Notes: generated from the letters alone by a model not told the origin. DNA of 64,000 bases from Catonia carolina (GCA_035578175.1 JAQMRL010000015.1:20393672-20457671); one strand, 5' to 3'. Counted from the stretch's first letter, positions 21,906 to 33,071 are shown. Made by a program: numbers and translations.

Positions 21906-23026
21906 TTGAACCATGAAATTAAAAACAAAAAAGTTTCAGAAAGTATTATAATATATGATCTATACAACAATTTTATTCAAAAACAATAACGGTAATGTTT
22001 TTTTTCTTAACTTGAAATGAGATTTCGTGGCACTTTTCAATTCATGAAAATTTAAGAAGAGTATTGTATGGAGATTACAAAAAGAAAGTATATTATCTTG
22101 GTCTTAGAAGACATTTCGTAAGAAGCGTCGTCGAGAAAAGCAAAAAGAAATAAGTTAAAATAACTTTTCTATTTTAGGGCATGACTCGGGACAATTTATG
22201 AGATGAAAGATTGAATGAAAAAAGAGAGAATAAAAGTTGTTAAAGTAGGAGAGGAAAAAATCAAAAGAAAAAGAAGTTGAAGGAAGAAAAGAACAACGGT
22301 AAAATCACCTCCTCAGAATAGAATCTTTGAGACGGTCTGCCGTGTGGCAGTTTAGAATGGTACAAGACTATTCCACCTACGGGTTTTAAAATGGTAAATG
22401 TCTTTCAAGTTGGAACTTAAGTTTGCAGTTTCACGGGCGGGATACGAAGGGGGTAGTACAAGTAGTCAACTATATTGATGTCGTGACTATTTATTTTTAC
22501 AAAAGAGAACTTTATACTGAACTGAACTGTTTGAAACTTCGGCAGTTTATTCTGAATCACCTTCTATGCAGAAATTATTTTTTTTATTTCACACTACGTA
22601 CTAAAGTTCTGTACAATGGCGCCCCGTATTACATTATTTATTCCTATTTTAAATTCATAAAACGAATAAATAAAATGTATTTTGTATTTTATAAAGGTAA
22701 AACATGGTAATAAGTATCATACCCGTAACAAAATTGGTCTAATAAAACAAAAACTATAATTTATTTAAGAGTATTATTGTACGAAAAGAACAAAAGTTGT
22801 TTTAATAAATTGCTCTTGAAACTATTCAGAATTCTTTCAATTTAAAACGAGAAGTTTGTGGCAAATATTAACATTTTATAGTGTAAAAGAGTTCTTTTCT
22901 TAATAGTTTTTGTTTGAAATATATACGTAAATGAATTTTTAAGTAAACGCTGAGGTAAAATTGTGTATATTATTTTGTATTAATAATTATTGGATGACAC
23001 GCTTATTGAAATAAGTCTTTTTTTCG
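21906..23026. other. Unassigned stretch
   Basis: A purine-rich segment lies at about 22195-22300. The frame at 22423-22710 has no recognised domain. Nothing else supported. Confidence 0.4.
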
Positions 23027-23420
23027 TGTTGTTATTTAGGTCAACAGCCGAAAGGCTGGTTTGAACCTGTAGAGGTTTTACTAAGTAAAACGAGGAGTGA
23101 GGTGGTTTACCATTGCCTTCCTCACTGAGTGGAAAAGTACGCTTAACAGCATGCCGGGCCCTCTGAAAAGCACATATTTTCCACTCTGCAAATGACACCT
23201 TCACTTCATTCACCACAGGGTCTGGCTGTATAGTGAAATTCATTACTTTCAGAGAAGATAACTCTGACTAGTGTCTTTTACACCTCTACCTCTTCTGTTC
23301 TTAAATGATTCAGTCATTTGATTGGCTGACCATGTGATAAGAAACAGAACTATTTATTTTAGCCCTGCAACAAACAGATTGAGTGTAAATAATTTGACAC
23401 TCCACCTGTCTGTTATGGAC
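23027..23420 (+). mobile_element. Family B retroposon, complete, 10-bp TSD
   Basis: The body runs from GTTGTTATTTAGGTCAACAG to CACCTGTCTGTTATGGACAG. TTTTTTTCGT is repeated immediately before and after. It has the CAGCC-GAAA-GGCTG hairpin and the GTTTTACT/AGTAAAAC pairing. This is the best reference copy in the window. Confidence 0.9.
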
Positions 23421-24329
23421 AGATTTTTTTCGTATAAGGCTAATTTAAGACAACGTGTGGTGACTTTTAGACGTTTCTGGAAGTTTTTTTTTTACAGTCC
23501 ACATTCTCAGCATTCGTACACTGTAGGCTTTTCTCCTTTTTTCTCTCCATATCCTTTTTTTCTGTTCATGAAAGGCCTTAAAGTCCGTAATTTTGTTGTT
23601 TAAATTTGTTTTGGTTCATTAAATTTTCTTGGTTTAGTCCAGTTTTGTTCAATATCCTTTCTGACTACTTTGAACCGTTTATCCGACAATTTATTGTTAG
23701 TTAAAATTTAGTTATTATTAATTAATTATAGTTAAATTTAGTTGTTAGTTTATTGTTTAGTGTATTAAAAATATGTTTTTTTTTCAACTTTTTGTAATCT
23801 ATTCCGTAAAGGTGTTTGTAAAGTTTTAGTCTTATTTTTCTAAACGTTTCCATTACTGATTCATTTTTCTTATACAGATCTTCTTAGCCTCGTAACTTAT
23901 ATAACCTGCAGCTAGCCTGATGCAGGCCACTATTTAAGGAGCTTAAATTGCTTACAGTTTCCTCTCTCTACATTTTTTAAGTTATTATGTATGTTAGGCA
24001 AAATAATTTTATACAGAATTTCAATGTTCACTATCATAACACGAGAAACAGGAATGATTATTATGTGGCTAATCACTCCACAAAATTGTTTGAACAAAAA
24101 CCTACTTATGCATGAAGAAAATTCATGAATAAATTTACCCAATTTTTAAAATATTGTGATAATTTGCATTCCTTTAAAAAAAATCTAAAAAATTACTTGA
24201 TCGGTGAAACTTTTTATAGCGTACAAGAATATTTCTTTCTTGATAGTAGTGATACATTGTGTAATTCTTGTATGTATTTCAGGTGTTATAACTGACATGT
24301 CCTATACTCCTCCTGGAGTCTCCAGGACG
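23421..24329. other. Unassigned AT-rich stretch
   Basis: No domain or repeat recognised. A short TCCTGGAG/CTCCAGGA hairpin lies near 24313. Confidence 0.4.
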
Positions 24330-25305
24330 CAAAAAAATATTGTTTGTCTTCTATCTTCAGGGTCCTGAATCCTGAATCCTGGTTGAGAGGGCTGAGAAGC
24401 CCTATGATGGCGACATCGTGTTAAGGAACACCTGGTCGCTCGGGGAACAATTTTACCGAATAATTGCAACCTCATGAAATTTAGGGGGAATTTTATAGTT
24501 TAAAATTAGGAAATAGGATTCTGGCTCTTGCGGGATTGGGACTGGGACTTCAAAGGAGGTAATGTATTTTAAGAAGTTACTCGTGGATGAAAATTTATAT
24601 TAAGGGACAAGTGGGTTTAAGAGCGGCTCTTTTCTTTTTTTTTGTGTTTCAGTGGCCTTTTTCAGTTATGTGGGAGTTTTATTGTCTTGAGGAGGGGAAG
24701 GCACGCACCGTACTTAACGTGGACAAATGGTACAATTTTAGGTAGGGGTTAGTTTATGATTTTAGGGGAGACGGAAAGGGTAGAGTTTGGCATAATCACC
24801 GGCCTTTTATTTTTTAAGAGTTTAATAATTTAAAATGGCGGCTCTTTCACCGTAGTGGAGTGATTATGCATAGGAACATGGGGACTACTACCAACTGGGG
24901 GCGTGAGTCATATAAGTAGATGAAGGGGCATGGGTATATAAGAGGAGTACGGGGCGGAATAAAAATGTGGCAACTCAAAATTTTGATAAGTGGGTCATAC
25001 TGGAATTCAGATAAAGTCGTGGAATGGTAATGGCATAAAGACTTCGGGCGGATGTGGGCGTCGGTACAAGTCCTGAATGATCTGGGGTCCGTCAGTTTTC
25101 CCAGCGTCGTGGAGCCGTTTCGAGGTATTGTAAATAAAGTCCTCCATAGAGGGGAAGAGAAGGTGTTCGTGTACGATGCGATTGGAGATAAGATATTGAA
25201 ACTTTGTGATGCAACGGAGGACTTTGTTCTGGTATGCTGAAGTACGTTTTTTGTTGGTCTTGGAGAGAAAGGGCCACCATACCGGCGACCCGTACAAAAG
25301 GAATC
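24330..25305 (-). pseudogene. Jockey-like LINE C-terminus and 3' UTR
   Basis: The minus frame gives LLYGSPVWWPFLSKTNKKR, then NKVLRCITK, a FPSMEDFIYNTSKRLHDAG segment and HPPEVFMPLPFHDFI with a stop at about 25007. This resembles the C-terminal tail of Jockey-clade ORF2 proteins downstream of the RT domain. Below it lies about 680 bp of unusually GC-rich, non-coding sequence typical of a LINE 3' UTR, fading out near 24330. The catalytic domain is absent. At 25305 it abuts an RT fragment of a different LINE type in the same orientation and a different frame. Confidence 0.75.
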
Positions 25306-25940
25306 TTCAGGGTCATTATCTTGCAGAATCTTTCTCTCAAATTTCTCTGCTTCTCTTAGATCAGACTTCCCTTTTGTTATAAGGCAGTCACTGGCATACA
25401 GAGACACAGGTTTTATAATGTACACACAGTATTATAATATCTAATCCTGGCTTGTCTTGAGAGTGTTTTCTTCTTATACAAGCGGTGAGTTCCTCAGAGT
25501 GTACCGGCTATCCTCGTCTGTTGTTGTTCGCTTCCTTTTCGCTGGTATTTGGTTGTATTTTCTCCACGAGGTACTTGAAGCTATCAACTTTCCCAATTTT
25601 TCCATATTGTCTTCAAGTGATGCAGAGCAGTTATGATGTTTGATATGTATTTAAATTTCTCAAAGGAAATAAAATAAGTAGTCCTGATTTTTCTTTTAAC
25701 TCGTTGATCTATTCTATTATAGTTTCCGTGTTTGTAAAAACGATTGCTAGATCGTCTGCAAAAGCAAGACAATTTATTTTTATAGCGTTCTTTGATCCCC
25801 AATGTGTTTCTGGTTTTACAATTATTTATTTGCGAATTTTATTTTCCATTCCTGAATAACATTCTCCAGCACACCGTTAAAAAGCATCGGTGACAGTTCA
25901 TCACATTTCCTAACGCCAGATTTAATTTGAAATAATACAA
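25306..25940 (-). pseudogene. RTE-like LINE fragment with RT catalytic box
   Basis: Reading in the minus sense from 25930, the frame gives KSGVRKCDELSPMLFNGVLE (consensus GVRQGDPLSP.LFN), then AFADDLAIV at about 25740-25762. This is the FADD box holding two of the metal-binding aspartates. Later comes IIKPVSLYASDCLITKGKSD, then EAEKFERKILQ. Several frame changes and a Q-to-K.C substitution in the GVRQGD motif show it is inactive. It ends at the boundary of the TTAA element at 25953, and at the other side it fuses to Jockey-type sequence. Confidence 0.8.
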
Positions 25941-25952
25941 AGAATTAATTAA

Positions 25953-28208
25953 CACGTTGACTGCCACACTAAATTTTGTGACACTTACAGCTGAGCCATC
26001 GTACTTTTTTCATATTTTATTCATTTTTCTTCTTACTTTACTTAATTTATTTAACAACTATTTTTTTTTTTGTAAAATAAAGTTGCTGGAATGATTCTAC
26101 ATTTCAGAGCCATGTGATCCCTTTTTGTGTCACAATAAAAAATTTAATAAACAACTGGGTTAAGTTTGTAGCGTTTATAAGTTTTAGATTTTGCTACGCT
26201 TCCTAATTTTTATATTTTTAAAAAGTTTTTTTCATTTTATTTTCTCTTTTGATACGATTTATTCAATGTGGTTAGCAGTTATTTAATATTTTATAACTTG
26301 GAAATTGGAATTAGAATTTATCAATAGATTTTAGTTCGTTTCTTATTTCATTTTATTGTATTACTGTTGAGTTTTTAGTTTCTGGAGAGTTTTACGTATA
26401 AACCTATTGTTATAGTTGTTTGTCAGTGAGTATGAGTTTAATTCCTATTGTGTAGGGGACAGGCTGATGCCCTTACTTAGTTGTGTACGTGACAGTTCGC
26501 TTGTACTTCTAGAATCAGGTGATCTTAGGGGAGGCTTTTGATTGGTGGATGATTTGAGTGGTGTGAGGCGAAATGACCGTTAGTAGCTTGCTGGGTCTGT
26601 CTTGATCGGATCTTCAAGTTGGTAAGACGTATCGTGAGATGAATCCTCATTTTCATTAGCCTTTAGTGCTATTACTGTGGTATCATGGATGGTTTTTATT
26701 TTTTGGCGTGTTAACCCGTTGTAATTTTATTCAGTCTTGTTCGTGCGTTAGTATGTTTTGTGTTTGAACATTTTCGTGATGGTTATTTCACTCGGATGCT
26801 TCAGAATCATTTGGGTAAGTATGGGGTGCCATTTTGTGGTTGCCGACATTTTGATTGTTGTAATTTGTTATACCTTTTTGAAGAAGTAATATGTAGGTTA
26901 CTAGAGGTCCATACTTGTAGATTCTGCTGATCGCTAATTAATTATATTCTAAAGTATATCTTGATAAATTTATTGTTTTTATTATTAAAGCTTCTGCTGT
27001 GTTATGTGTAAAGTAAAATTTTCTATTTTTTTTGTGGATGTTCGTTTATTTTATTTGGGTGTTCTGATGTAAGAATACTTGTTTTGTGATAACGTAAAAT
27101 CAAGAGCGATCAGATTTAGAAACGAAAGATGTTTAATATTATTAACAAAGGAAATGTAAATGTATTTAAAAATATAATGTGAGTTAGGTAATTTTGTGTA
27201 ATATGGGTAATTTTGTTATGTAGTGGTAGGAAGCAGAAGTCGCGTGTTGTATTAATACGGGAGTAGGGATTTCCCTCCTTGTTATTTCATTTTACTACGA
27301 GTTCGTACAAATGTTACAGAAAATTCCAAGTCCAGGGCGGAATTCCAAGTCCAAGTAGCAGACATGAGTTCCAAGTCAAAGGATGACTTCCAAGTTCCAA
27401 GTCCACCTACCAATACCAGGAGATAAGACCATCCTGAGGACAAGCTAAGAAAGGATGAATCTGCTAATATATTTCCATAAGACAGTCGAGGAGTCTTCCT
27501 GAAGTCTATAAAACTTGGAATGACCCAAACTTCTAAGTATTAACTACGAGTGATTGGTGCAGTATTAAATATATATATATTTTTATTAATTTTCTTTTGG
27601 ACTTTATAATGAATTTTTTTTAATTAACCTTTTAAATATTATGATGTGAAATATTATTTTTGTTAAATATTAAAAGTTTTATTTGAGGGTTAACAGCATA
27701 AAACACTTTCTTTTTAATTTTTTTTTATCCCAAAAATGGTGCCCGCACCTGAGAATCTAACTAGTTTTCAGGCCGGAAGTTCTGTTTTCATCAATCCAGT
27801 AATTAGTCTTATAAGTTAAATATCTATATTTCTCGTGTGGTTGATGGGACAGTAAAAATTTTCCAAATGAATTTTTTTATGTAGTTTATAGTGTTTCAAG
27901 TTTTAAAGTTTTAGACTACATATTTCAATCAACCAAAATAAGCAAAAGAAATAATAAAATTACAAATAATAGCAGTATTCTAGTACAGGACAATAAGGTA
28001 AACTACCTGTATACGCAATATCCTATTATTTGAAAAACGCCAACTATTTGAAAAGTTTAAGTGTACAATATCACTCTAAAGCCGTAGCTTTTCAAACCAC
28101 AGTACACGGCTAAAAAATAATTCATGTACTGTGACTCATTTTTGATGCACGTAGCCAATTTTCAAAGACAACTGTGACACATTTTTGGGTCACATAGCAG
28201 TCAACGTG
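25953..28208. mobile_element. TTAA-target (piggyBac-like) element, 2.26 kb, no transposase
   Basis: The ends are CACGTTGACTGCCACACTAA at the left and the inverse of CACGTTGACTGCTATGTGAC at the right, flanked by TTAA at 25949-25952 and 28209-28212. Further subterminal similarity exists (TTTTGTGACACTTACAG against ATGTGTCACAGTTG). No frame of transposase length exists inside. An LTR-like segment sits in the middle. The terminal CACGTT is shared with the 13.4-kb element, but the next bases differ, so they are separate families. Confidence 0.8.
27312..27760 (+). mobile_element. Possible solo LTR with primer-binding site
   Basis: From TGTTACAGAAAATTCC, six or so copies of TTCCAAGTCC-like words follow (27319-27405). 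Then come a TATA-like CTATAAAACTTGG, an AT-rich part, and TTTTTATCCCA with AAAA and TGGTGCCCGCACC. A TGG start shortly after a CA end is the usual place of a tRNA primer-binding site. Only one end was found and no gag/pol follows, so this is tentative. Confidence 0.35.
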
Positions 28209-28212
28209 TTAA

Positions 28213-28822
28213 ATAATTAAAAAATATATAAAAATAAATTAAAAGTGTATGGCTGAACCATTTACAGACGAGAAAATTAGTTAAAATTTAACGAAATGCT
28301 AAAATCGAAGAGGTCGGGTAGTTTTAGTTTTAGCGTAGAAACGAATAAAAGCGATGGAAGAAGTGATGCGATGGTGAGTTAATCTTATAAAGGAGTTGCT
28401 TTAGTATCAGCCCTTAGCAACGTAGTAGAAATCGGTAGAGATATCCACATTTCCACATCCCTGAACGAACCAGTAACGTTTACCTTGCTTCTTTATTCGC
28501 CATAAAACCCATCTTTAAACGTCGGTCAACAACCAATCACTTAATGCCTTCTGTTACGCCATCAGCTAAACTTTTGAATGTTCTTTTCGGTCTTACAGCT
28601 GCCATTTATACCGTTCCTCTACATAAAATCAACTTAACCGGTCTAAAATCCTTCGGTAACACTTAAAACAGTAAAAAATGAATTCTCCTACTTTATCCAC
28701 ATAAACTTTTGTATTAAAGTTACTCAAATATCCACTAATACGAAATTTTATTACCTGTACATATTACTACATTATTTCTAAGACACGACGTTTTATAAGG
28801 TATAATGCTGATTGTTTCATAA
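28213..28822. other. Unassigned stretch
   Basis: No recognised gene or repeat. Confidence 0.35.
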
Positions 28823-28832
28823 TTAATGATAC

Positions 28833-29003
28833 GCCGGCCGCATTAGCATAGTTGGTAATGTGCTCGCCTCTCATCATGCAGTCTTGGGTTCGAATCCCAT
28901 TCAGGCACGGCATATTTTCATACGTTACAAAAATCATTTCATCCTTCACCGTCTGCATTAGCAGTAATTGCAGAACAGTCGGACGTTAAACCAAAAAAAA
29001 AAG
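28833..29003 (+). mobile_element. tRNA-derived SINE, full length, 10-bp TSD
   Basis: The head GCCGGCCGCATTAGCATAG, the B box GGTTCGAATCC and the tail ACGTTAAACC plus A-run are all present. TTAATGATAC flanks it at 28823-28832 and 29004-29013. It is a clean retroposition event, nearly identical to the 2.6-kb copy. Confidence 0.93.
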
Positions 29004-29189
29004 TTAATGATACAAAACTAATTTGCATTGTGAACAACATTAATAACCTACGGAAATATTTAATACATTACTGAATTCAGTTATTAAATTTCAAGTTTTA
29101 TTTTCAAATGTTCAAAGTGGCTACCCATGTTAAGTGTCGCAAATAAAAGCACAGCTAAATAAGTTATTTTTCTTTTTTTTTAGTCTAAC

Positions 29190-29227
29190 CTGAGTACGTT
29201 GCAATCTGTTTAATTCAGAACAATAAG

Positions 29228-29276
<49 letters not shown>

Positions 29277-29398
29277 GTTTAACGTCCGACTGTTCTGCAA
29301 TTACTGCTAATGCAGACGGAGAACAATAAGCAACCCCATGACCCAATTAGGTGAAGATGATGTGTATGACGTGTAAATGAGTTGTAGTCTTGTACACC
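29190..29398 (-). mobile_element. SINE5 3' part, split by a younger SINE
   Basis: GCAATCTGTTTAATTCAGAA and CAATAAGCAACCCCATGACC are the 3' segment of SINE5. The interruption at 29230-29319 duplicates AGAACAATAAGCA. The copy is then cut at about 29398 by another SINE. Confidence 0.78.
29230..29319 (-). mobile_element. 5'-truncated SINE with long poly-T and 13-bp TSD
   Basis: A T-run of about 46 bases (the A tail in sense) is followed by only the last 40 bp of the SINE body (GGTTTAACGTCCGAC to AATGCAGACG). AGAACAATAAGCA is present at 29217-29229 and 29320-29332. The very long homopolymer suggests a recent insertion. Confidence 0.92.
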
Positions 29399-29400
29399 TT

Positions 29401-29548
29401 GGGCCGGCCCGTTAGCGTAGTGGTTAGCGCAACTGGCTTCTACGCCGGGGTCTCGGGTTCGATTCCCGGTCAGATCTGGCATTTTTTCATCACTATTTTC
29501 ATCTACCACCCTTCTCACCGTCTCCATTAGCAGTAATTGCAAAACAGT
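29401..29548 (+). mobile_element. tRNA-headed SINE, second subfamily
   Basis: GGCCGGCCCGTTAGCGTAGT carries an A box (TAGCGTAGTGGTTAGCGC), and CGGGTTCGATTCCCGGTC is an intact B box. The body ATTTTTTCATCACTATTTTC matches the 54.6-kb SINE, and it ends in CATTAGCAGTAATTGCAAAA as in the first subfamily. The head looks tRNA-like enough to be mistaken for a tRNA gene. Confidence 0.8.
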
Positions 29549-29612
29549 ACTTATAGACGCAAGTGGTTAAAGTTGAAACGCTTTAGTTTTTCTATAACAC
29601 TTGTTTCGGTTA

Positions 29613-29751
29613 TTTTTACTTTCTCTTGCCTATATGAATATATAGGAAGGAAAGTATTGTTTTCATGTCGATTTTTCGAAATCGAGTTTTCACCGGATCT
29701 ATACGTTTTCAGACCCCCTGAACCCAAAAAACATGTTTTTAGCGATTGGTC

Positions 29752-29817
<66 letters not shown>

Positions 29818-30580
29818 CAGAATATCTCAAGAACGGAACATCGTACGAACTTGAAACTTGAAACATACCACTACCGGACGCGACACGAACATTTTCATCA
29901 AAATCGATCAACCGGAAGTAGTAGTTTATTCGTATAATTTTTCAGTTTTTTGCGATTTTCTCAAAAACTGGTCCTACGATTTTTTTAAAATCGCCTATTT
30001 TACTCAATTTTTTATTCTCTACAAGATAGGGTAGGCGTCATGTTTGCTGAAATTCTCGGTGAGGCTGTTTTCACGTAAAAACGTTGTTTTTTTAAGATTA
30101 CGGCTTTAATATAAATTTTAGCGCAAAAACTTATTTAATAAAAGTTGTAGAGAATTTAAAAACCTACAACTTCTGTTTCAAACATTTTTTTGTATGACGC
30201 TTAGTTTAGCAGTAATTAGCGATTTTCTGATTTTTTCTCACGAAAACGTGTGAAAAATCGATTTTTTTTAGATTTTGGCCTTAGTATGCATTTTACGACA
30301 AAAGTGTATATCACCAAATTTATAGGAAATTTAAAGATCTACAACTTTTATTTATCGTATTTTTCTCTACAGAGTCTAGTTTAGCGTGAAATAGTGATTT
30401 TTAAGCCAGACTGAGGTTGATTTTCATTTTGAGTGTTTCACTCATGATTAAAATACGGTTATGTTTATTGAGGTTAGTTTTTTGTTTCTTTCTAATATTT
30501 TATTACTAATGTTAAATTATATTGTAAATTATTTGCATTGGCAAGAGAAAGTTGTGTGAGTGTTTCACATCAGATTTTTT
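29613..30580 (+). mobile_element. Family H, full-length copy (subfamily 2)
   Basis: Complete from TTTTTACTTTCTCTTGCC to TGTTTCACATCAGATTTTTT, with an uninterrupted (GT)n at 29754-29814, the longest pure array in the family. The variants ATGACGCTTAGTTTAGCAG, GCGTGAAATAGTGATT and TTTTGAGTGTTTC define subfamily 2. The shared bases ACTTAAGTTACATA after the GT array are missing. Threonine/histidine- or valine/cysteine-rich frames across the array are not genes. Confidence 0.92.
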
Positions 30581-31208
30581 AATTTTTAGTCGATCAAAGG
30601 TTTATAGAATTGTAGATGAATGAATGAGTAAACTAGCAAGAGCTTTTTGATTTATTTACGGCGTAAAACGTAATGATACACGTCATCGTAACAAGATAAT
30701 CATTATAATTTGTGAATAACTAAACATGGCGGTTGAATATGTCAATTGAATTGATTTTCAATCAAGTAATTATTTTGAATCTAGCCTGACTAACGCACTG
30801 ATAAATTAAGGTAAGGAAGCATTATAATTCGCCTTGATTCATTATTACAGTGTAGGGGCCTACCTACCGAAATCGAAAAGGAAATGTTACAAAGACAGAT
30901 TATTAAATCTACAGAACTTATAACATTTGAAACCAATTACTGAACGTCCTCAGTTGATAAATTTAACTAAATCTGCGTAAAACCATGGCGAATAAAACTG
31001 AATATACAACGAATTTTAAACAAATAAATTTTATCAATTTTGATCCCATCCACAATAAAATTCACACTAAGATTTTTTTTTTATTAATATTTCCATCAAC
31101 TGAATATTTTCCAAGCGGGTAAATTTGTTTGTTTTAGACGCATTAAATATTCAAGTAAAATAAAAACTCAAAACTTTAGGATTGCAATCACTTAATAACT
31201 AATAAAGC
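30581..31208. other. Unassigned AT-rich stretch
   Basis: No recognised gene or repeat. Confidence 0.35.
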
Positions 31209-31345
31209 TTACCTCTTCTGTTGTTAAATGCTTCAGTCACATAGTTGGCTGACCATGTGATAAGAAACAAAATATTTTTTGTAGCCCTGGAACTGACAGA
31301 TCGAGTGCAAATAATTTAATACGCTATCTGCCTGTTATGAGTAAG
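31209..31345 (+). repeat. Family B 3' fragment
   Basis: ACCTCTTCTGTTGTTAAATG, TGGCTGACCATGTGATAAGA, TTTTTTGTAGCCCTGG and TATCTGCCTGTTATGAG match the last third of B. Confidence 0.78.
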
Positions 31346-31619
31346 AATAAATATTATACAGAGCTGACAAAAGCAAGAATAACATCTTCTTCTCATTCTC
31401 TTCATGGGTTAGGCATAACCTTTTACGCCACACATCGTTTCTTCGGTCTTCCAATATCTCTGCTTCATACTAGTTGTTACTGTTATCCTAAACCAGGTAA
31501 GCGGCTTTCTGGCGTTCTACTCGAATGATCAACTCACTGGACACGGTATAATTTTATTTATTTTTTAAGTTGAAAAATTCCCAAATTCTTGCCTTATAGC
31601 TTAATATCTTAGGAATTTG

Positions 31620-31795
31620 TTTTCTGCAGTTTAGATGATTATTTCTTCTCTTGCTCTTATCATCTATGCTTCGCTCCCAAATGTCAAGGCTGGAACTGCC
31701 ACCGTCTTATAAAACTTAACCTTGTTTTGGTTCTTATAATTTTTTCTCAGTGTCCTATGAATCGTCCTACACTCCTGATTAAATTTTGTTAGTTA
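31620..31795 (-). pseudogene. RTE-like LINE fragment
   Basis: The minus translation gives LTKFNQECRTIHRTLRK, then NKVKFYKTVAVPALTFGSEA and a stop. FYKT.AVP.L.YGSE is the landmark just after the RT domain of RTE-like elements, and the same segment occurs in the 46.8-kb fragment. Only about 55 codons remain, so it is a dead relic. Confidence 0.72.
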
Positions 31796-31936
31796 ATTTT
31801 TCACTCGGTTGTTGATGATAGGAATTTTGCAATAAGTAATAAAAATAATATAACTTTATTTAATTCCATATTTTTACAATAGTAACCTATAAACATTCTT
31901 TACTAAATCTATAATGGATTTACAATTCACTAAGTA

Positions 31937-32251
31937 CAGCCGTCTCCAAGCTTTGTGCAGCTGAGAGATATGCATTACGTCACTACTACTGTGAGAGATT
32001 GCGTTAGCGGTAGTAACGTTTTACTTGTATTATATTTTGTAGTAATCAAGGGAACTATCCAAACTACATGTATTGTGTGTCGCCGTTTACAGCGAATAGT
32101 CAAAACAACATCCACGTATGTCACGCTTTAGTCAGCCTACTGCCCAGCGAAGAGCAATGAAATGAATAGTACAGTGTTATGACGTAACAGCAGTCTGGTA
32201 CTTCGTCTTTCCCCTTCATCCCGCAGCTGCACAAAGCTTGGGGACGGGCAG
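31937..32251. mobile_element. TA-flanked MITE, 315 bp
   Basis: The ends are CAGCCGTCTCCAAGCTTTGT and the inverse of CTGCCCGTCCCCAAGCTTTG, about 30 bp with few differences (both continue GCAGCTG), flanked by TA at 31935-31936 and 32252-32253. A CAG-type end with a TA target fits a Tc1/mariner-type non-autonomous element. Confidence 0.75.
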
Positions 32252-33071
32252 TACAAGGTGGAGGAAATTGACCTACACAATTATGGCTAAAAGCCATGTC
32301 CTAGTGTAAGTGTTTTATTCTTTTATTTAACAGACTGTACAACTGGAAAAGTGTCATTTTGTTCAAACTAAAAATGTTTATTATATTTTATAGCCTAATC
32401 AGGAAAATATAATTGTAGAAAATTGGAATTTTATATTTTTAAATCGGGGTTACGTGCTCATAGTTTTTAAGTTACATGGATAAATCTGAAACTCTTTAGA
32501 AGCTATCAGAGTAGATCTTATTTAGTAATTGTTACCCAATTGGCGTAGTAATTTCCCTCTAAAACAAATAATATACACTCATGTATGCAAACAACACAAA
32601 CAAAGAAAAATTAAAAAGCGTTCTCTTTAAAACAAAATTATTAACATCAAGGAGTACTGAAACGTGAAGAACATTTAAAATCCAGGTATAGAAAATTATC
32701 CACAACTACAGTACTTTTTCGCTTCATACTTATTACAGAACGTGATACAGCAAAAATATAAATTCATGCATCTAATATTATTGAACGAACTTATAATTTG
32801 AAATAATTAATTTTGCTTTTTGCATGCTCTGTCAGTCAATGTCTCTGCTCTTAATATTACGGTTAAGTCATGCTGAAATTAGATCTTTAATGAAAGTTTT
32901 AATGACGTAGAAATTTATTGAAATGCACATGTTTTTTGTTCACTGATCGTACATTTATTTCAATACGACTAACTGACTATTTCAATCAACGTTGTCATGT
33001 TTCTTTTTGAAATTCCAAACAAATAGAGTAATAAAAAATTGTGCGACGATCTCTCAAGATATTGTAATGCT
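32252..33071. other. Unassigned AT-rich stretch
   Basis: No recognised gene or repeat. Confidence 0.35.

Noticed and set aside
22423..22710. A 95-codon plus-strand frame in AT-rich DNA (likewise 18432-18635 and 40212-40475)
   Set aside because: No recognisable domain, composition-driven residues and no splice or repeat context.
29401..29478. tRNA-like sequence with good A and B boxes (also at 2.6, 28.8, 53.6 and 54.6 kb)
   Set aside because: Each is followed by a SINE body and A-rich tail, and complete cloverleaf pairing is not evident.
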